From assembly GCA_028622995.1 (NCBI GenBank), contig JAJQJQ010000003.1, positions 5,766,001 through 5,830,000 on the forward strand: a stretch of DNA of 64,000 bases. The letters run 5' to 3'. How positions within the stretch are numbered: the stretch's first letter is position 1; every line of letters begins with the position of its first letter. This document shows positions 1 through 13,600 of this stretch, in pieces. The notes beneath the pieces were generated by a model, which did not search any database, had not been told where the DNA came from, and worked only from the letters and a program-made list of their open reading frames with translations. The DNA comes from Panagrolaimus kolymaensis. Taxonomy: Eukaryota; Nematoda; Chromadorea; Rhabditida; Panagrolaimidae. Made by a program: the position numbers and the translations under genes.

Positions 1-3000
1 GGACCAGATGGTGAAATATTGCCAACAGATTCACTTGGAAGATTTGTTCATCCTGAACCCTCAACACATAAACCAGCTAAACCTACAACAGCGATTCATT
101 ACGTTGGTCCTGATGGTGGACTTGCTCCAACAGATTCATCCGGTGCACCTGTACATCCTGATACAGGCAAACCATTACTCATTGATACAAGTGATACATC
201 CAATGGCCCTGATGGCTCTCCACTTCCTACAGATGAAGAGGGTAATGTTATATTCATAAGTCAAACCCAGGAGCCAGCTCAAGCTCTTCCAACAGATGAA
301 TCGGGAAAAATTATTTATCCAATTATTGGATCAGATGGTCAATTACTTCCAACTGATGAATCTGGTAATTATGTAAATAAAGATAAAGAACCAATTGTAA
401 TTAATGAAGAAGGAATTCCTCTTGCACCGGATGGTACACCATTACCAACAGATTCACTTGGGCGATATGTTCATTCTGAACCATCAACCCCAGATATCAT
501 AAAACCAACAAATATTCATGGAAAAATTGTAAATGTAATCGGAGCAGATGGTGAACCAGTTCCTACAGATTCTTTGGGAAGACCTGTACATCCATATACT
601 GGTGAATTTATTCCAACAAATACTTATAACGAATATATTGACCCCGATGGTTCACCCCTTCCAACAGATGATAATGGAAATGCCATCGTTTTAAGTGAAA
701 CAGCTAGACCAGCTCAAACCCTTCCAACGGATTCTTCAGGAAAAATAATTTATCCTATCATTGGATCAGATGGTCAACTTCTTCCAACCGATGATACTGG
801 TAATTATTTAAATAAAGAAACCATAGAAACAGATGATGCTGGAATACCCATTGGACCTGATGGTGAAATATTGCCAACAGATTCTCTTGGACGTTATGTT
901 TATCCTCTTCCATCAACTCAAGAACCTATTAAAACTACACCTGCTATTCATTTTGTTCGCCCTGATGGAGGATTGGCTCCAACTGATTCTTCAGGAGCTC
1001 CAGTTAATCCAGATACTGGCGAACCCTTAACAACTGATTCAAGTGGTAAATTTAAAGGCCCATATGGATCACCCCTTCCAACCGATGAAGATGGAAATAT
1101 TGTTATTATTAGCGGAACTGAGCAACCAGCCCAAACACTTCCAACTGATGAATCAGGAAAAGTTATTTATCCAATCATTGGTTCCGATGGCAAACTTCTT
1201 CCAACAGATGATTCTGGAAATTATGTAAATAGAAATAAGGAGCCATTCGAAACTAATGAAGCTGGAGTACCACTTGGTCCCGATGACCAGCCATTACCAA
1301 CCGATTCACTTGGTCGTTATGTTCATTCAGAACCTGCAACGGTTGAACCAGTTAAAACAACACCTGTTATTCATTTTGTACGCCCTGATGGTGGACTTGC
1401 TCCTACAGATTCTTCTGGCGTCCCTGTTCATCCACAAACTGGTAAACCTTTATCAACGGATTCAAGCGGAAAATACATTGATTCCGATGGAAATCTTCTT
1501 CCGACTGATAATAGCGGCAACGTAATTGTAATTCATGAAACAGAAAAACCACCACAAACACTTCCCACTGATGAATCAGGAAAAGTTATTTTCCCAATTA
1601 TTGGTTCTGATGGTCAAATACTTCCTACAGATGCTTATGGAATTTATGTTGATAAAAATAATGAACCTATTATAACTGATGACACTGGAATTCCTCTTGC
1701 ACCTGATGGTGGCCCTTTACCAACAGATACTCTTGGTCGTTATATTTATCATGAACCATCTCCACATGAAATAGAAAGCCACATAACTCCACATGGTGCA
1801 ATTGTAAATGTTATAGGCGCTGATGGTGAACCTGTACCAACTAATACATTAGGAAATGCGATTCATCCAGATACTGGGGAAGTTATTCCAACAAATTCTC
1901 AAAATGAATATGTTGGCCCTGATGGTTCGCCTCTTCCAACCGACGATAATGGAAATGTTATCCTCTTAAGTGGAACATCTAAACCAGCTCAAACACTTCC
2001 AACCGATTCTTCAGGAAAAATAATTTATCCTATTGTAGATTCTGATGGACAAATACTTCCAACTGATGCTTCTGGAAATCATGTTGATAAAGATAATGAG
2101 ATTTTTGAAACTGATGAAGCTGGCATACCAATTGGTCCAGATGGCACTCCACTACCTACTGATGCACTTGGTCGATATGTTCATAGTGAATCCTCTACGA
2201 TTGGAGAAACTAAACCTACAACAACAATTCATTTCGTAGGTCCAGATGGCGGTTTGGCTCCAACAGATTCATCAGGAGCGCCAGTTTATTCTGAAACTGG
2301 AAAGCCATATGCAACAGATTCAAGTGGAAAATTCATTGGACCCGATGGATCTCCATTACCCACAGATGAAAGCGGTAATGTTATTCTTTTAAGTGGGACA
2401 GATAAGCCAGCGCAAACTCTTCCAACAGATGAAGCAGGAAAAATTATTTATCCTATCATTGGAATAGATGGACAACTTCTTCCAACAGATGATTCTGGTA
2501 ACTATGTAAACAAAAATAAAGAACCTGTCGAAACAGATGATGCTGGAATACCCATAGGACCAGATGGTGTAATTTTGCCAACTGATTCACTTGGTCGATA
2601 CGTTCATTCAGAACCAGCAACGCTTGAAACAGCTAAAACTACACCTGCTATTCATTTTGTACGCCCTGATGGAGGATTGGCTCCAACTGATTCTTCAGGA
2701 GCCCCAGTTAATCCAGATACTGGCGAACCCTTAACAACTGATTCAAGTGGAAAATATAAAGGCCCTGATGGATCACCACTTCCTACCGATGAAGATGGAA
2801 ATATTATTATTTTAAGTGAAACCGACCGTCCAGCTCAAACTCTTCCAACTGATTCATCTGGTAAAGTTATTTATCCAATTGTGAATTCAGATGGACAATT
2901 ACTTCCTACGGATGCTTCTGGCGTTCATTTAAATAAAAATAATGAACCATTTGAAACCAATGAAGCCGGAGTACCACTTGGCCCCGATGACCAACCATTA

Positions 3001-4552
3001 CCAACGGATTCATTAGGTCGCTATGTAAACCCAGAACCACCAAAGGAAGAAATAACACTTGCTTCCACTCCTTTTGGCACAAAAATAAATGTAATCGGCG
3101 TGGATGGTGAACCAATTCCTACCGATACAATGGGTAGACCTGTACATCCAGATACGGGAGAAGTTATTCCAACAAATGCCCAAAATGAATTTATTGGCCC
3201 CAATGGATCTCCGCTTCCAACAGATGATAATGGAAATGTTATTCTTTTGAGTGGGACAGATAAGCCAGCTCAAACTCTTCCAACTGATGAATCAGGGAAA
3301 GTTATTTATCCAATTGTGAATTCAGATGGACAACTCCTTCCAACCGATGTTTATGGAAATCATGTTAATAAAGAAAATGAAAAAATTGATATTGATGATA
3401 ATGGAATTCCTCTAGCTTCAGATGGTGAGACATTACCTACCGATTCACTTGGACGTTACGTTTATCAAGAACCATCAATTCAAGAAACAATACACTCGAC
3501 AGTTCCTTATAGTTCGGCTATAAATGTTATAGGCGCTGATGGTGAACCCCTTCCAACTAATACTTTGGGAAGACCTGTTCATCCAGATACAGGCGAAGCA
3601 ATCCCAACAAACGCTCAAAATGAATTCATTGGCCCTGACGGTTCTCCACTTCCAACTGATGATAATGGGAATGTTATTCTTTTAAGTGGAACATCAAAAC
3701 CACCTCAAACACTTCCCACTGATTCATCTGGTAAAATAATTTATCCAATTGTGAATTCTGATGGACAATTATTAGCCACTGATGATACAGGCGCGCATGT
3801 CAATAAAAACAACGAACCTATAGAAACGAATGAAGCTGGAATACCTCTTGGACCTGATGAAGAGCCATTACCTACAGATTCCTTAGGTCGCTTTATATTT
3901 TCTGAACCGTCAATTTATCAACCTATTCCTTCATTAACTCCTTATGGAACAAATATTAATGTAATTGGTGCGGATGGTGAACCAGTTCCAACAGACACAA
4001 TGGGTAGACCGGTACATCCAGATACAGGAGAAGTTATTCCAACAAATGCTCAAAATGAATTTGTTGGCCCTGATGGTTCACCTCTTCCAACTGATGACAA
4101 TGGGAATGTTATTCTTTTGAGTGGGACAGATAAGCCAGCACAAACACTTCCTACTGATTCATCTGGTAAAATAATTTATCCCATTGTGGATTCTGATGGA
4201 CAATTATTACCGACTGATCCATCGGGTAATCATGTTAATAAAGAAAATGAAAAAATTGATATTGATGACAATGGAATTCCTCTAGGACCTGATAATCAAC
4301 CATTGCCTACGGATTCCCTTGGTCGTTATATTTATAAAGATCAATCAACATTAACATCCGCTAAACCAGCCACAACAATACATTTTGTACGCCCTGATGG
4401 AGGATTAGCTCCAACAGATTCTTCAGGAGCACCAGTAAATCCTGATACTGGTGAACCCTTAACAACTGATTCAAGTGGTAATTATAAAGGTCCTGATGGA
4501 TCCCCTCTACCTACAGATGAAAGTGGAAATATTGTTGTTATTAGTGGTACAG
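1..4552 (+). repeat. Left copy of a near-identical 4,552-base intragenic repeat
   Basis: Every base I compared from 1 to 4552 matches 9028-13579 at a constant offset of 9,027, so there are no indels. The only mismatch I found is C4371 versus T13398, a silent third-codon change in an alanine codon. The match breaks at 4553/13580. The left copy reaches the window edge, so its true length is unknown. It encodes eleven units of the PTD super-repeat. Confidence 0.97.
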
Positions 4553-4606
4553 TACCTTCAGCGGTTTTTGAAGCTAAGACGTCTGATATGACTCCTCACC
4601 GAGATG
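1..4606 (+). repeat. Protein-level tandem array 1: eleven ~143-residue PTD super-repeats
   Basis: The translation is built from a short motif of the form DGxxLPTDxxGxxV recurring about every 24 residues. Six of these make a super-repeat of about 143 residues (about 428 bases). Two super-repeat flavours can be told apart by their middle part: type A carries [17 protein letters not shown] and type B carries [17 protein letters not shown]. Their order here is A B A A B A A B B B A. The block ends with a unique stretch ([20 protein letters not shown]) at the donor after 4606. I do not recognise the motif as a named domain. Confidence 0.9.
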
Positions 4607-7600
4607 GTAAGTATTTTTAATATGCCATTTTCTCATTTTAAAAAAAAATTAAAAAATTGTTTCTTCATATCCTTTTTATTGTAATTTAATCTGCTCTCAT
4701 AAAAACAGTTAATTTCTTATATTTTCTTTTAAAAATTAGATAACTTGAGTTTCCAAAATTTTATCCCCTACAATTGTTACATTTTTTTTATTATAAGCTT
4801 CTTGAATTCAAAGTCACTCTTTATATTCTTTTGCCTGAGTTTTCTTATTTTTCTCTCTCATAGATAACATTGATATTAAATTAATTTAAACTTCAAAAGG
4901 TTTTTAGCTAATACTTGCCTAAATAAGTCTAACTATTATAAAAGTTAAAAGAGTATACCAAAATTTATGCCGAAAATACATATAGGAATTAAAATCTTTG
5001 TTCCCATAGAGCTTAATATAAAGTTAAATATTCATAAAAATTATTTTTTTAAAAATTACTTACAAGATTCAATATATTTTATTTAATTTAAATAGAAAGA
5101 AGCCCTTCCAGCATATTTTGTTTAATTTTATGTTCACGTGGAATATAAACTTAATATTTTTAGGAAAATGCTTTTTGCCTAACAATATTGTGGATGTAGT
5201 GTTTGCATTGAGCCAAGATGCGATCAAGGCAGATGGGGATCATTTGAGGGAACTTGTCAAAGATTTTGCTAAACACCATTTGGATTTATCACCTGATATT
5301 TCTCGTATCTCAGTTATTGAATATGGACAAAGCGTTGAAGTACCTATTACTTTGGGTGGATATAATGAAAGGCTTGAATTTTTAAAAATGATGGAAAATC
5401 TTCCGGAATATCAAAATCTTGGAATTCCGAAGATTGAAGCAGCATATGCAGCAGCTATGCAGCAATATGAAACATTTAATCGTGATGGAGCCGCTCGCAT
5501 TATGATTATTTTCACAACTGGCGATGATATGTAAAGTTTCTTGATTCATTTCTTTGTTGTTATTAATCTTTTTTAGAACTTTGCGAAATGACATAAATTT
5601 GCGGCCAGGCATTGATGTTATTATAATTGGACCCAAATCATTTGAATCTGAAATTCAGGGAGAAACTGATCATTATATCCTTGTTGACAGCTGGCAAGAC
5701 GTTACTTCTCAAAAGCTTGCTGATTACTTATCTGCAGAATGTGATAACAATCGCATTATCTTGCCAACAGCATTTCCTGATGTTAGCATGCCCCCATCTA
5801 CAGCTATTAGCGTCGATCAAACACTTCGTCCGGCCATTCCTTTGTGTGCAGAGCAATTACGTAATGCACAAATTATCGTGGTTTTAGAAACTTCTGATGA
5901 AACTGCTTCTGATAAAAATAACCTAATTGAAAAAGTTGTTTCATTTGTACATAATTTTGGTGAACATCATGATGTTCGTTATGGCATTGTTAACTATGGT
6001 ACAAATGCAGAAGTTATATCGGATATCGGAAATTATGAGAATCTCATTGAGTTGGAAGAAGAGATACGTGATATGCATTTTGTTGGAGGCCAAGATGATG
6101 CTGGACTCGCATTAAAAACAGCATTACAACTATTCCGCGAACAAAAAAGTCAACAAAAAATTATTAAAGCATTAGTTCATGTTTATAAAACAGATTTTAC
6201 GTAAGATGCCTAGAACACATTTAAAAACATAAACAAAAAATTTCCAGAAATGACGTTTATAATGAAATTGACAATTTAAAAGAATATGGTGTTCAAGTAA
6301 TTAATCTTGATAGTCGCTCATGGAATAAGCTAGGATATGATATTGGAGAATGGGAAGATACTTTTTGTACAAAGTCTGAAGGTAAGAAAGCATAAACTTT
6401 TAAATTTTTCCCTATTATTTTCTTAATGCAAAAAAACTTTCCGTTAAAAGTACTTATGTAGGTATTCGTTGTCTTTTAGAAAATTTTGTTTTCTGGCCTA
6501 TGAGGCAAAGCAGGGGATAAGTAATTAAAATTACTTGCCATTTACTGTCCTTTAATGAAAGCATGAATTCCTTTAACCAAAATTGTTTATCCTCGTAAGA
6601 AACGAAATTTTCCAAAGGACGGTAAATAAAAATGTGACTTTAAAAATAATATTAAAATAAAAAATTATTTATTTTTTCGACCTTAAACATATAAAAGAAT
6701 TTAAAAATTTCAGAAAATGACAATAAAATAAAATATCAGAAACTTTATAACTAATTTCAGTTCGAAATTAAAAAATAAATAGTATTTTTTGCGTTGGTTT
6801 AAAATCTTTTCATAAAGAAAAACATTTAAACTTTTATTAACAATGAACTCAAAATAGTAATGAAAAAGATTACAAAAAAGTAATTTCGATTAACATTTTT
6901 TTAATAAGGAAGAATAAGAGAATTATAAAAACAATTTTTAGTTCCAAACATAAAAAACAAAATATTAATGAAGTTAAAACAAAAATATCTTTTCGTTAAG
7001 AAAATCCAAAGAAAAAAATAAAAAAAAAGGTTTCAAAATAAAATGATAAAAAAAAATCGATTTAAAAGGTGACAATGATAAAAATAAATTATAAAACTAT
7101 TTCAGATGAATCAAATTTGGTGACCTTAGAAGGAGAAGGAATCGATGAAAGCGATAAATATACAACAAAAGCTCCCAAAAAAAATATTTACACAATTATT
7201 GACAGTGATGGTAATTTATTACCTACCGATGCTTCTGGCGCTCATGTAAATAAAGATAATGAACAAATTGAAACTAATGAAGCTGGAGTACCACTTGGCC
7301 CAGAAGGTGAGCCATTACCAACAGATTCACTTGGTCGATATGTTCACCCAGAACCATCAAAAGAAGAAATAACTTTATCTTCAACTCCTTATGGTACAAA
7401 AGTAAATGTAATCGGCGCGGATGGTGAACCAGTCCCTACCGATACAATGGGTAGACCTGTACATCCAGATACAGGCGAAGCAATCCCAACAAACGTTCAA
7501 AATGAATTCATTGGCCCTGACGGTTCTCCACTTCCAACTGATGACAATGGGAATGTTATTCTTTTAAGTGGAACTGATAAGCCAGCACAAACACTTCCCA

Positions 7601-10600
7601 CTGATTCATCTGGTAAAATAATTTATCCAATTGTGAATTCTGATGGACAACTGCTACCTACCGATGATTCTGGTAATCATGTTAATAAAGAAAATGAACA
7701 AATCGATATGGATGATAATGGAATTCCTCTAGGACCCGATAATCAACCATTGCCCACTGATTCACTTGGTCGTTATATATTTTCTGAACCCTCAATTTAT
7801 CAAGCTATTCCTTCATTAACTCCTTATGGGTCAAAAGTAAATGTAATTGGGGCGGATGGTGAACCAGTTTCAACAGACACTTTGGGAAGACCTGTACATC
7901 CAGATACTGGAGAAGTTATTCCAACAAATGCCCAAAATGAATTTATTGGCCCTAATGGATCTCCGCTTCCAACCGATGATAATGGAAATGTTATTCTTTT
8001 GAGTGGAACAGATAAGCCAGTGGAAACTCTTCCAACCGATGAATCAGGAAAAGTAATTTATCCTATCATTGGATCAGATGGGCAACTCCTTCCAACAGAT
8101 GATTCTGGTAATTATGTAAACAAAAATAAAGAACCTATTGAAAAAGATGATGCTGGGGTACCCATTGGACCTGATGGTGAAATATTGCCAACCGATTCAC
8201 TTGGCCGTTTTGTTCATTCCGGACAATCTACAATTGAACCCATAAAGCCTACACCAGCAATTCATGTTATACTTCCAGATGGTGGTGGCCTTGCTCCAAC
8301 AGATTCTTCTGGTGTATATGTTCATCCGGATACTGGAAAGCCAATAGTCACAGATTCAAGTGGAATATATCGAGGACCTGATGGATCCCCACTTCCAACA
8401 GATGATAATGGAAATTTTATTCTTTTAAGTGGAACGGATCAACCAGCACAAACACTTCCAACGGATTCATATGGTAAAGTAATTTATCCAATTGTGAATT
8501 CTGATGGACAACTGCTACCTACCGATGATTCAGGTGTTCATGTAAATAAGGAGAATGAACCATTCCAAACTAATGAGGCGGGAGTACCACTTGGTCCTGA
8601 TGGTGTACCATTACCTACTGATTCATTAGGTCGTTACGTCATCGAGGAATCATCAAAAGAAGATATACCAATATCTTCGACTCCTTATCATACTGCTGTA
8701 AATGTAATCGGTGCAGATGGTAAACCATTCCCTACCGATACGATGGGTAGACCTGTTTATCCAGATACAGGTGAAGCTATTCCAACAAACGCTCAAAATG
8801 AATTTGTTGGCCCAGATGGTTCACCTCTTCCTACAGATGATAATGGAAATGCCATCGTTTTAAGTGAAACAGCTAGACCAGCTCAAACCCTTCCAACCGA
8901 TCAAACAGGAAAAGTAATTCATCCAATAATAAGTTCAGATGGTCAATTACTTCCAACTGATGAATCTGGTAATTATGTAAATAAAGATAATGAACCTGTC
9001 ATAATTAATGAAATAGGAATACCTCTTGGACCAGATGGTGAAATATTGCCAACAGATTCACTTGGAAGATTTGTTCATCCTGAACCCTCAACACATAAAC
9101 CAGCTAAACCTACAACAGCGATTCATTACGTTGGTCCTGATGGTGGACTTGCTCCAACAGATTCATCCGGTGCACCTGTACATCCTGATACAGGCAAACC
9201 ATTACTCATTGATACAAGTGATACATCCAATGGCCCTGATGGCTCTCCACTTCCTACAGATGAAGAGGGTAATGTTATATTCATAAGTCAAACCCAGGAG
9301 CCAGCTCAAGCTCTTCCAACAGATGAATCGGGAAAAATTATTTATCCAATTATTGGATCAGATGGTCAATTACTTCCAACTGATGAATCTGGTAATTATG
9401 TAAATAAAGATAAAGAACCAATTGTAATTAATGAAGAAGGAATTCCTCTTGCACCGGATGGTACACCATTACCAACAGATTCACTTGGGCGATATGTTCA
9501 TTCTGAACCATCAACCCCAGATATCATAAAACCAACAAATATTCATGGAAAAATTGTAAATGTAATCGGAGCAGATGGTGAACCAGTTCCTACAGATTCT
9601 TTGGGAAGACCTGTACATCCATATACTGGTGAATTTATTCCAACAAATACTTATAACGAATATATTGACCCCGATGGTTCACCCCTTCCAACAGATGATA
9701 ATGGAAATGCCATCGTTTTAAGTGAAACAGCTAGACCAGCTCAAACCCTTCCAACGGATTCTTCAGGAAAAATAATTTATCCTATCATTGGATCAGATGG
9801 TCAACTTCTTCCAACCGATGATACTGGTAATTATTTAAATAAAGAAACCATAGAAACAGATGATGCTGGAATACCCATTGGACCTGATGGTGAAATATTG
9901 CCAACAGATTCTCTTGGACGTTATGTTTATCCTCTTCCATCAACTCAAGAACCTATTAAAACTACACCTGCTATTCATTTTGTTCGCCCTGATGGAGGAT
10001 TGGCTCCAACTGATTCTTCAGGAGCTCCAGTTAATCCAGATACTGGCGAACCCTTAACAACTGATTCAAGTGGTAAATTTAAAGGCCCATATGGATCACC
10101 CCTTCCAACCGATGAAGATGGAAATATTGTTATTATTAGCGGAACTGAGCAACCAGCCCAAACACTTCCAACTGATGAATCAGGAAAAGTTATTTATCCA
10201 ATCATTGGTTCCGATGGCAAACTTCTTCCAACAGATGATTCTGGAAATTATGTAAATAGAAATAAGGAGCCATTCGAAACTAATGAAGCTGGAGTACCAC
10301 TTGGTCCCGATGACCAGCCATTACCAACCGATTCACTTGGTCGTTATGTTCATTCAGAACCTGCAACGGTTGAACCAGTTAAAACAACACCTGTTATTCA
10401 TTTTGTACGCCCTGATGGTGGACTTGCTCCTACAGATTCTTCTGGCGTCCCTGTTCATCCACAAACTGGTAAACCTTTATCAACGGATTCAAGCGGAAAA
10501 TACATTGATTCCGATGGAAATCTTCTTCCGACTGATAATAGCGGCAACGTAATTGTAATTCATGAAACAGAAAAACCACCACAAACACTTCCCACTGATG

Positions 10601-13600
10601 AATCAGGAAAAGTTATTTTCCCAATTATTGGTTCTGATGGTCAAATACTTCCTACAGATGCTTATGGAATTTATGTTGATAAAAATAATGAACCTATTAT
10701 AACTGATGACACTGGAATTCCTCTTGCACCTGATGGTGGCCCTTTACCAACAGATACTCTTGGTCGTTATATTTATCATGAACCATCTCCACATGAAATA
10801 GAAAGCCACATAACTCCACATGGTGCAATTGTAAATGTTATAGGCGCTGATGGTGAACCTGTACCAACTAATACATTAGGAAATGCGATTCATCCAGATA
10901 CTGGGGAAGTTATTCCAACAAATTCTCAAAATGAATATGTTGGCCCTGATGGTTCGCCTCTTCCAACCGACGATAATGGAAATGTTATCCTCTTAAGTGG
11001 AACATCTAAACCAGCTCAAACACTTCCAACCGATTCTTCAGGAAAAATAATTTATCCTATTGTAGATTCTGATGGACAAATACTTCCAACTGATGCTTCT
11101 GGAAATCATGTTGATAAAGATAATGAGATTTTTGAAACTGATGAAGCTGGCATACCAATTGGTCCAGATGGCACTCCACTACCTACTGATGCACTTGGTC
11201 GATATGTTCATAGTGAATCCTCTACGATTGGAGAAACTAAACCTACAACAACAATTCATTTCGTAGGTCCAGATGGCGGTTTGGCTCCAACAGATTCATC
11301 AGGAGCGCCAGTTTATTCTGAAACTGGAAAGCCATATGCAACAGATTCAAGTGGAAAATTCATTGGACCCGATGGATCTCCATTACCCACAGATGAAAGC
11401 GGTAATGTTATTCTTTTAAGTGGGACAGATAAGCCAGCGCAAACTCTTCCAACAGATGAAGCAGGAAAAATTATTTATCCTATCATTGGAATAGATGGAC
11501 AACTTCTTCCAACAGATGATTCTGGTAACTATGTAAACAAAAATAAAGAACCTGTCGAAACAGATGATGCTGGAATACCCATAGGACCAGATGGTGTAAT
11601 TTTGCCAACTGATTCACTTGGTCGATACGTTCATTCAGAACCAGCAACGCTTGAAACAGCTAAAACTACACCTGCTATTCATTTTGTACGCCCTGATGGA
11701 GGATTGGCTCCAACTGATTCTTCAGGAGCCCCAGTTAATCCAGATACTGGCGAACCCTTAACAACTGATTCAAGTGGAAAATATAAAGGCCCTGATGGAT
11801 CACCACTTCCTACCGATGAAGATGGAAATATTATTATTTTAAGTGAAACCGACCGTCCAGCTCAAACTCTTCCAACTGATTCATCTGGTAAAGTTATTTA
11901 TCCAATTGTGAATTCAGATGGACAATTACTTCCTACGGATGCTTCTGGCGTTCATTTAAATAAAAATAATGAACCATTTGAAACCAATGAAGCCGGAGTA
12001 CCACTTGGCCCCGATGACCAACCATTACCAACGGATTCATTAGGTCGCTATGTAAACCCAGAACCACCAAAGGAAGAAATAACACTTGCTTCCACTCCTT
12101 TTGGCACAAAAATAAATGTAATCGGCGTGGATGGTGAACCAATTCCTACCGATACAATGGGTAGACCTGTACATCCAGATACGGGAGAAGTTATTCCAAC
12201 AAATGCCCAAAATGAATTTATTGGCCCCAATGGATCTCCGCTTCCAACAGATGATAATGGAAATGTTATTCTTTTGAGTGGGACAGATAAGCCAGCTCAA
12301 ACTCTTCCAACTGATGAATCAGGGAAAGTTATTTATCCAATTGTGAATTCAGATGGACAACTCCTTCCAACCGATGTTTATGGAAATCATGTTAATAAAG
12401 AAAATGAAAAAATTGATATTGATGATAATGGAATTCCTCTAGCTTCAGATGGTGAGACATTACCTACCGATTCACTTGGACGTTACGTTTATCAAGAACC
12501 ATCAATTCAAGAAACAATACACTCGACAGTTCCTTATAGTTCGGCTATAAATGTTATAGGCGCTGATGGTGAACCCCTTCCAACTAATACTTTGGGAAGA
12601 CCTGTTCATCCAGATACAGGCGAAGCAATCCCAACAAACGCTCAAAATGAATTCATTGGCCCTGACGGTTCTCCACTTCCAACTGATGATAATGGGAATG
12701 TTATTCTTTTAAGTGGAACATCAAAACCACCTCAAACACTTCCCACTGATTCATCTGGTAAAATAATTTATCCAATTGTGAATTCTGATGGACAATTATT
12801 AGCCACTGATGATACAGGCGCGCATGTCAATAAAAACAACGAACCTATAGAAACGAATGAAGCTGGAATACCTCTTGGACCTGATGAAGAGCCATTACCT
12901 ACAGATTCCTTAGGTCGCTTTATATTTTCTGAACCGTCAATTTATCAACCTATTCCTTCATTAACTCCTTATGGAACAAATATTAATGTAATTGGTGCGG
13001 ATGGTGAACCAGTTCCAACAGACACAATGGGTAGACCGGTACATCCAGATACAGGAGAAGTTATTCCAACAAATGCTCAAAATGAATTTGTTGGCCCTGA
13101 TGGTTCACCTCTTCCAACTGATGACAATGGGAATGTTATTCTTTTGAGTGGGACAGATAAGCCAGCACAAACACTTCCTACTGATTCATCTGGTAAAATA
13201 ATTTATCCCATTGTGGATTCTGATGGACAATTATTACCGACTGATCCATCGGGTAATCATGTTAATAAAGAAAATGAAAAAATTGATATTGATGACAATG
13301 GAATTCCTCTAGGACCTGATAATCAACCATTGCCTACGGATTCCCTTGGTCGTTATATTTATAAAGATCAATCAACATTAACATCCGCTAAACCAGCTAC
13401 AACAATACATTTTGTACGCCCTGATGGAGGATTAGCTCCAACAGATTCTTCAGGAGCACCAGTAAATCCTGATACTGGTGAACCCTTAACAACTGATTCA
13501 AGTGGTAATTATAAAGGTCCTGATGGATCCCCTCTACCTACAGATGAAAGTGGAAATATTGTTGTTATTAGTGGTACAGCTAACGCCCCTTTTACCCTTC

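Noticed and set aside
2906..3273. Antisense open frames inside the repeat array (also at 11933-12300)
   Set aside because: They are mirror translations of the coding repeat, identical in both copies, with no independent features.
1..4552. Possible CRISPR-like or satellite array
   Set aside because: The repeats are in-frame protein-coding units of diverged sequence with no constant direct repeat or spacer pattern.
7069..7105. ATG start of an apparent separate 2,380-codon gene
   Set aside because: It lies before a TTTCAG acceptor, and the upstream exons join across it in the correct frame, so it is intronic.
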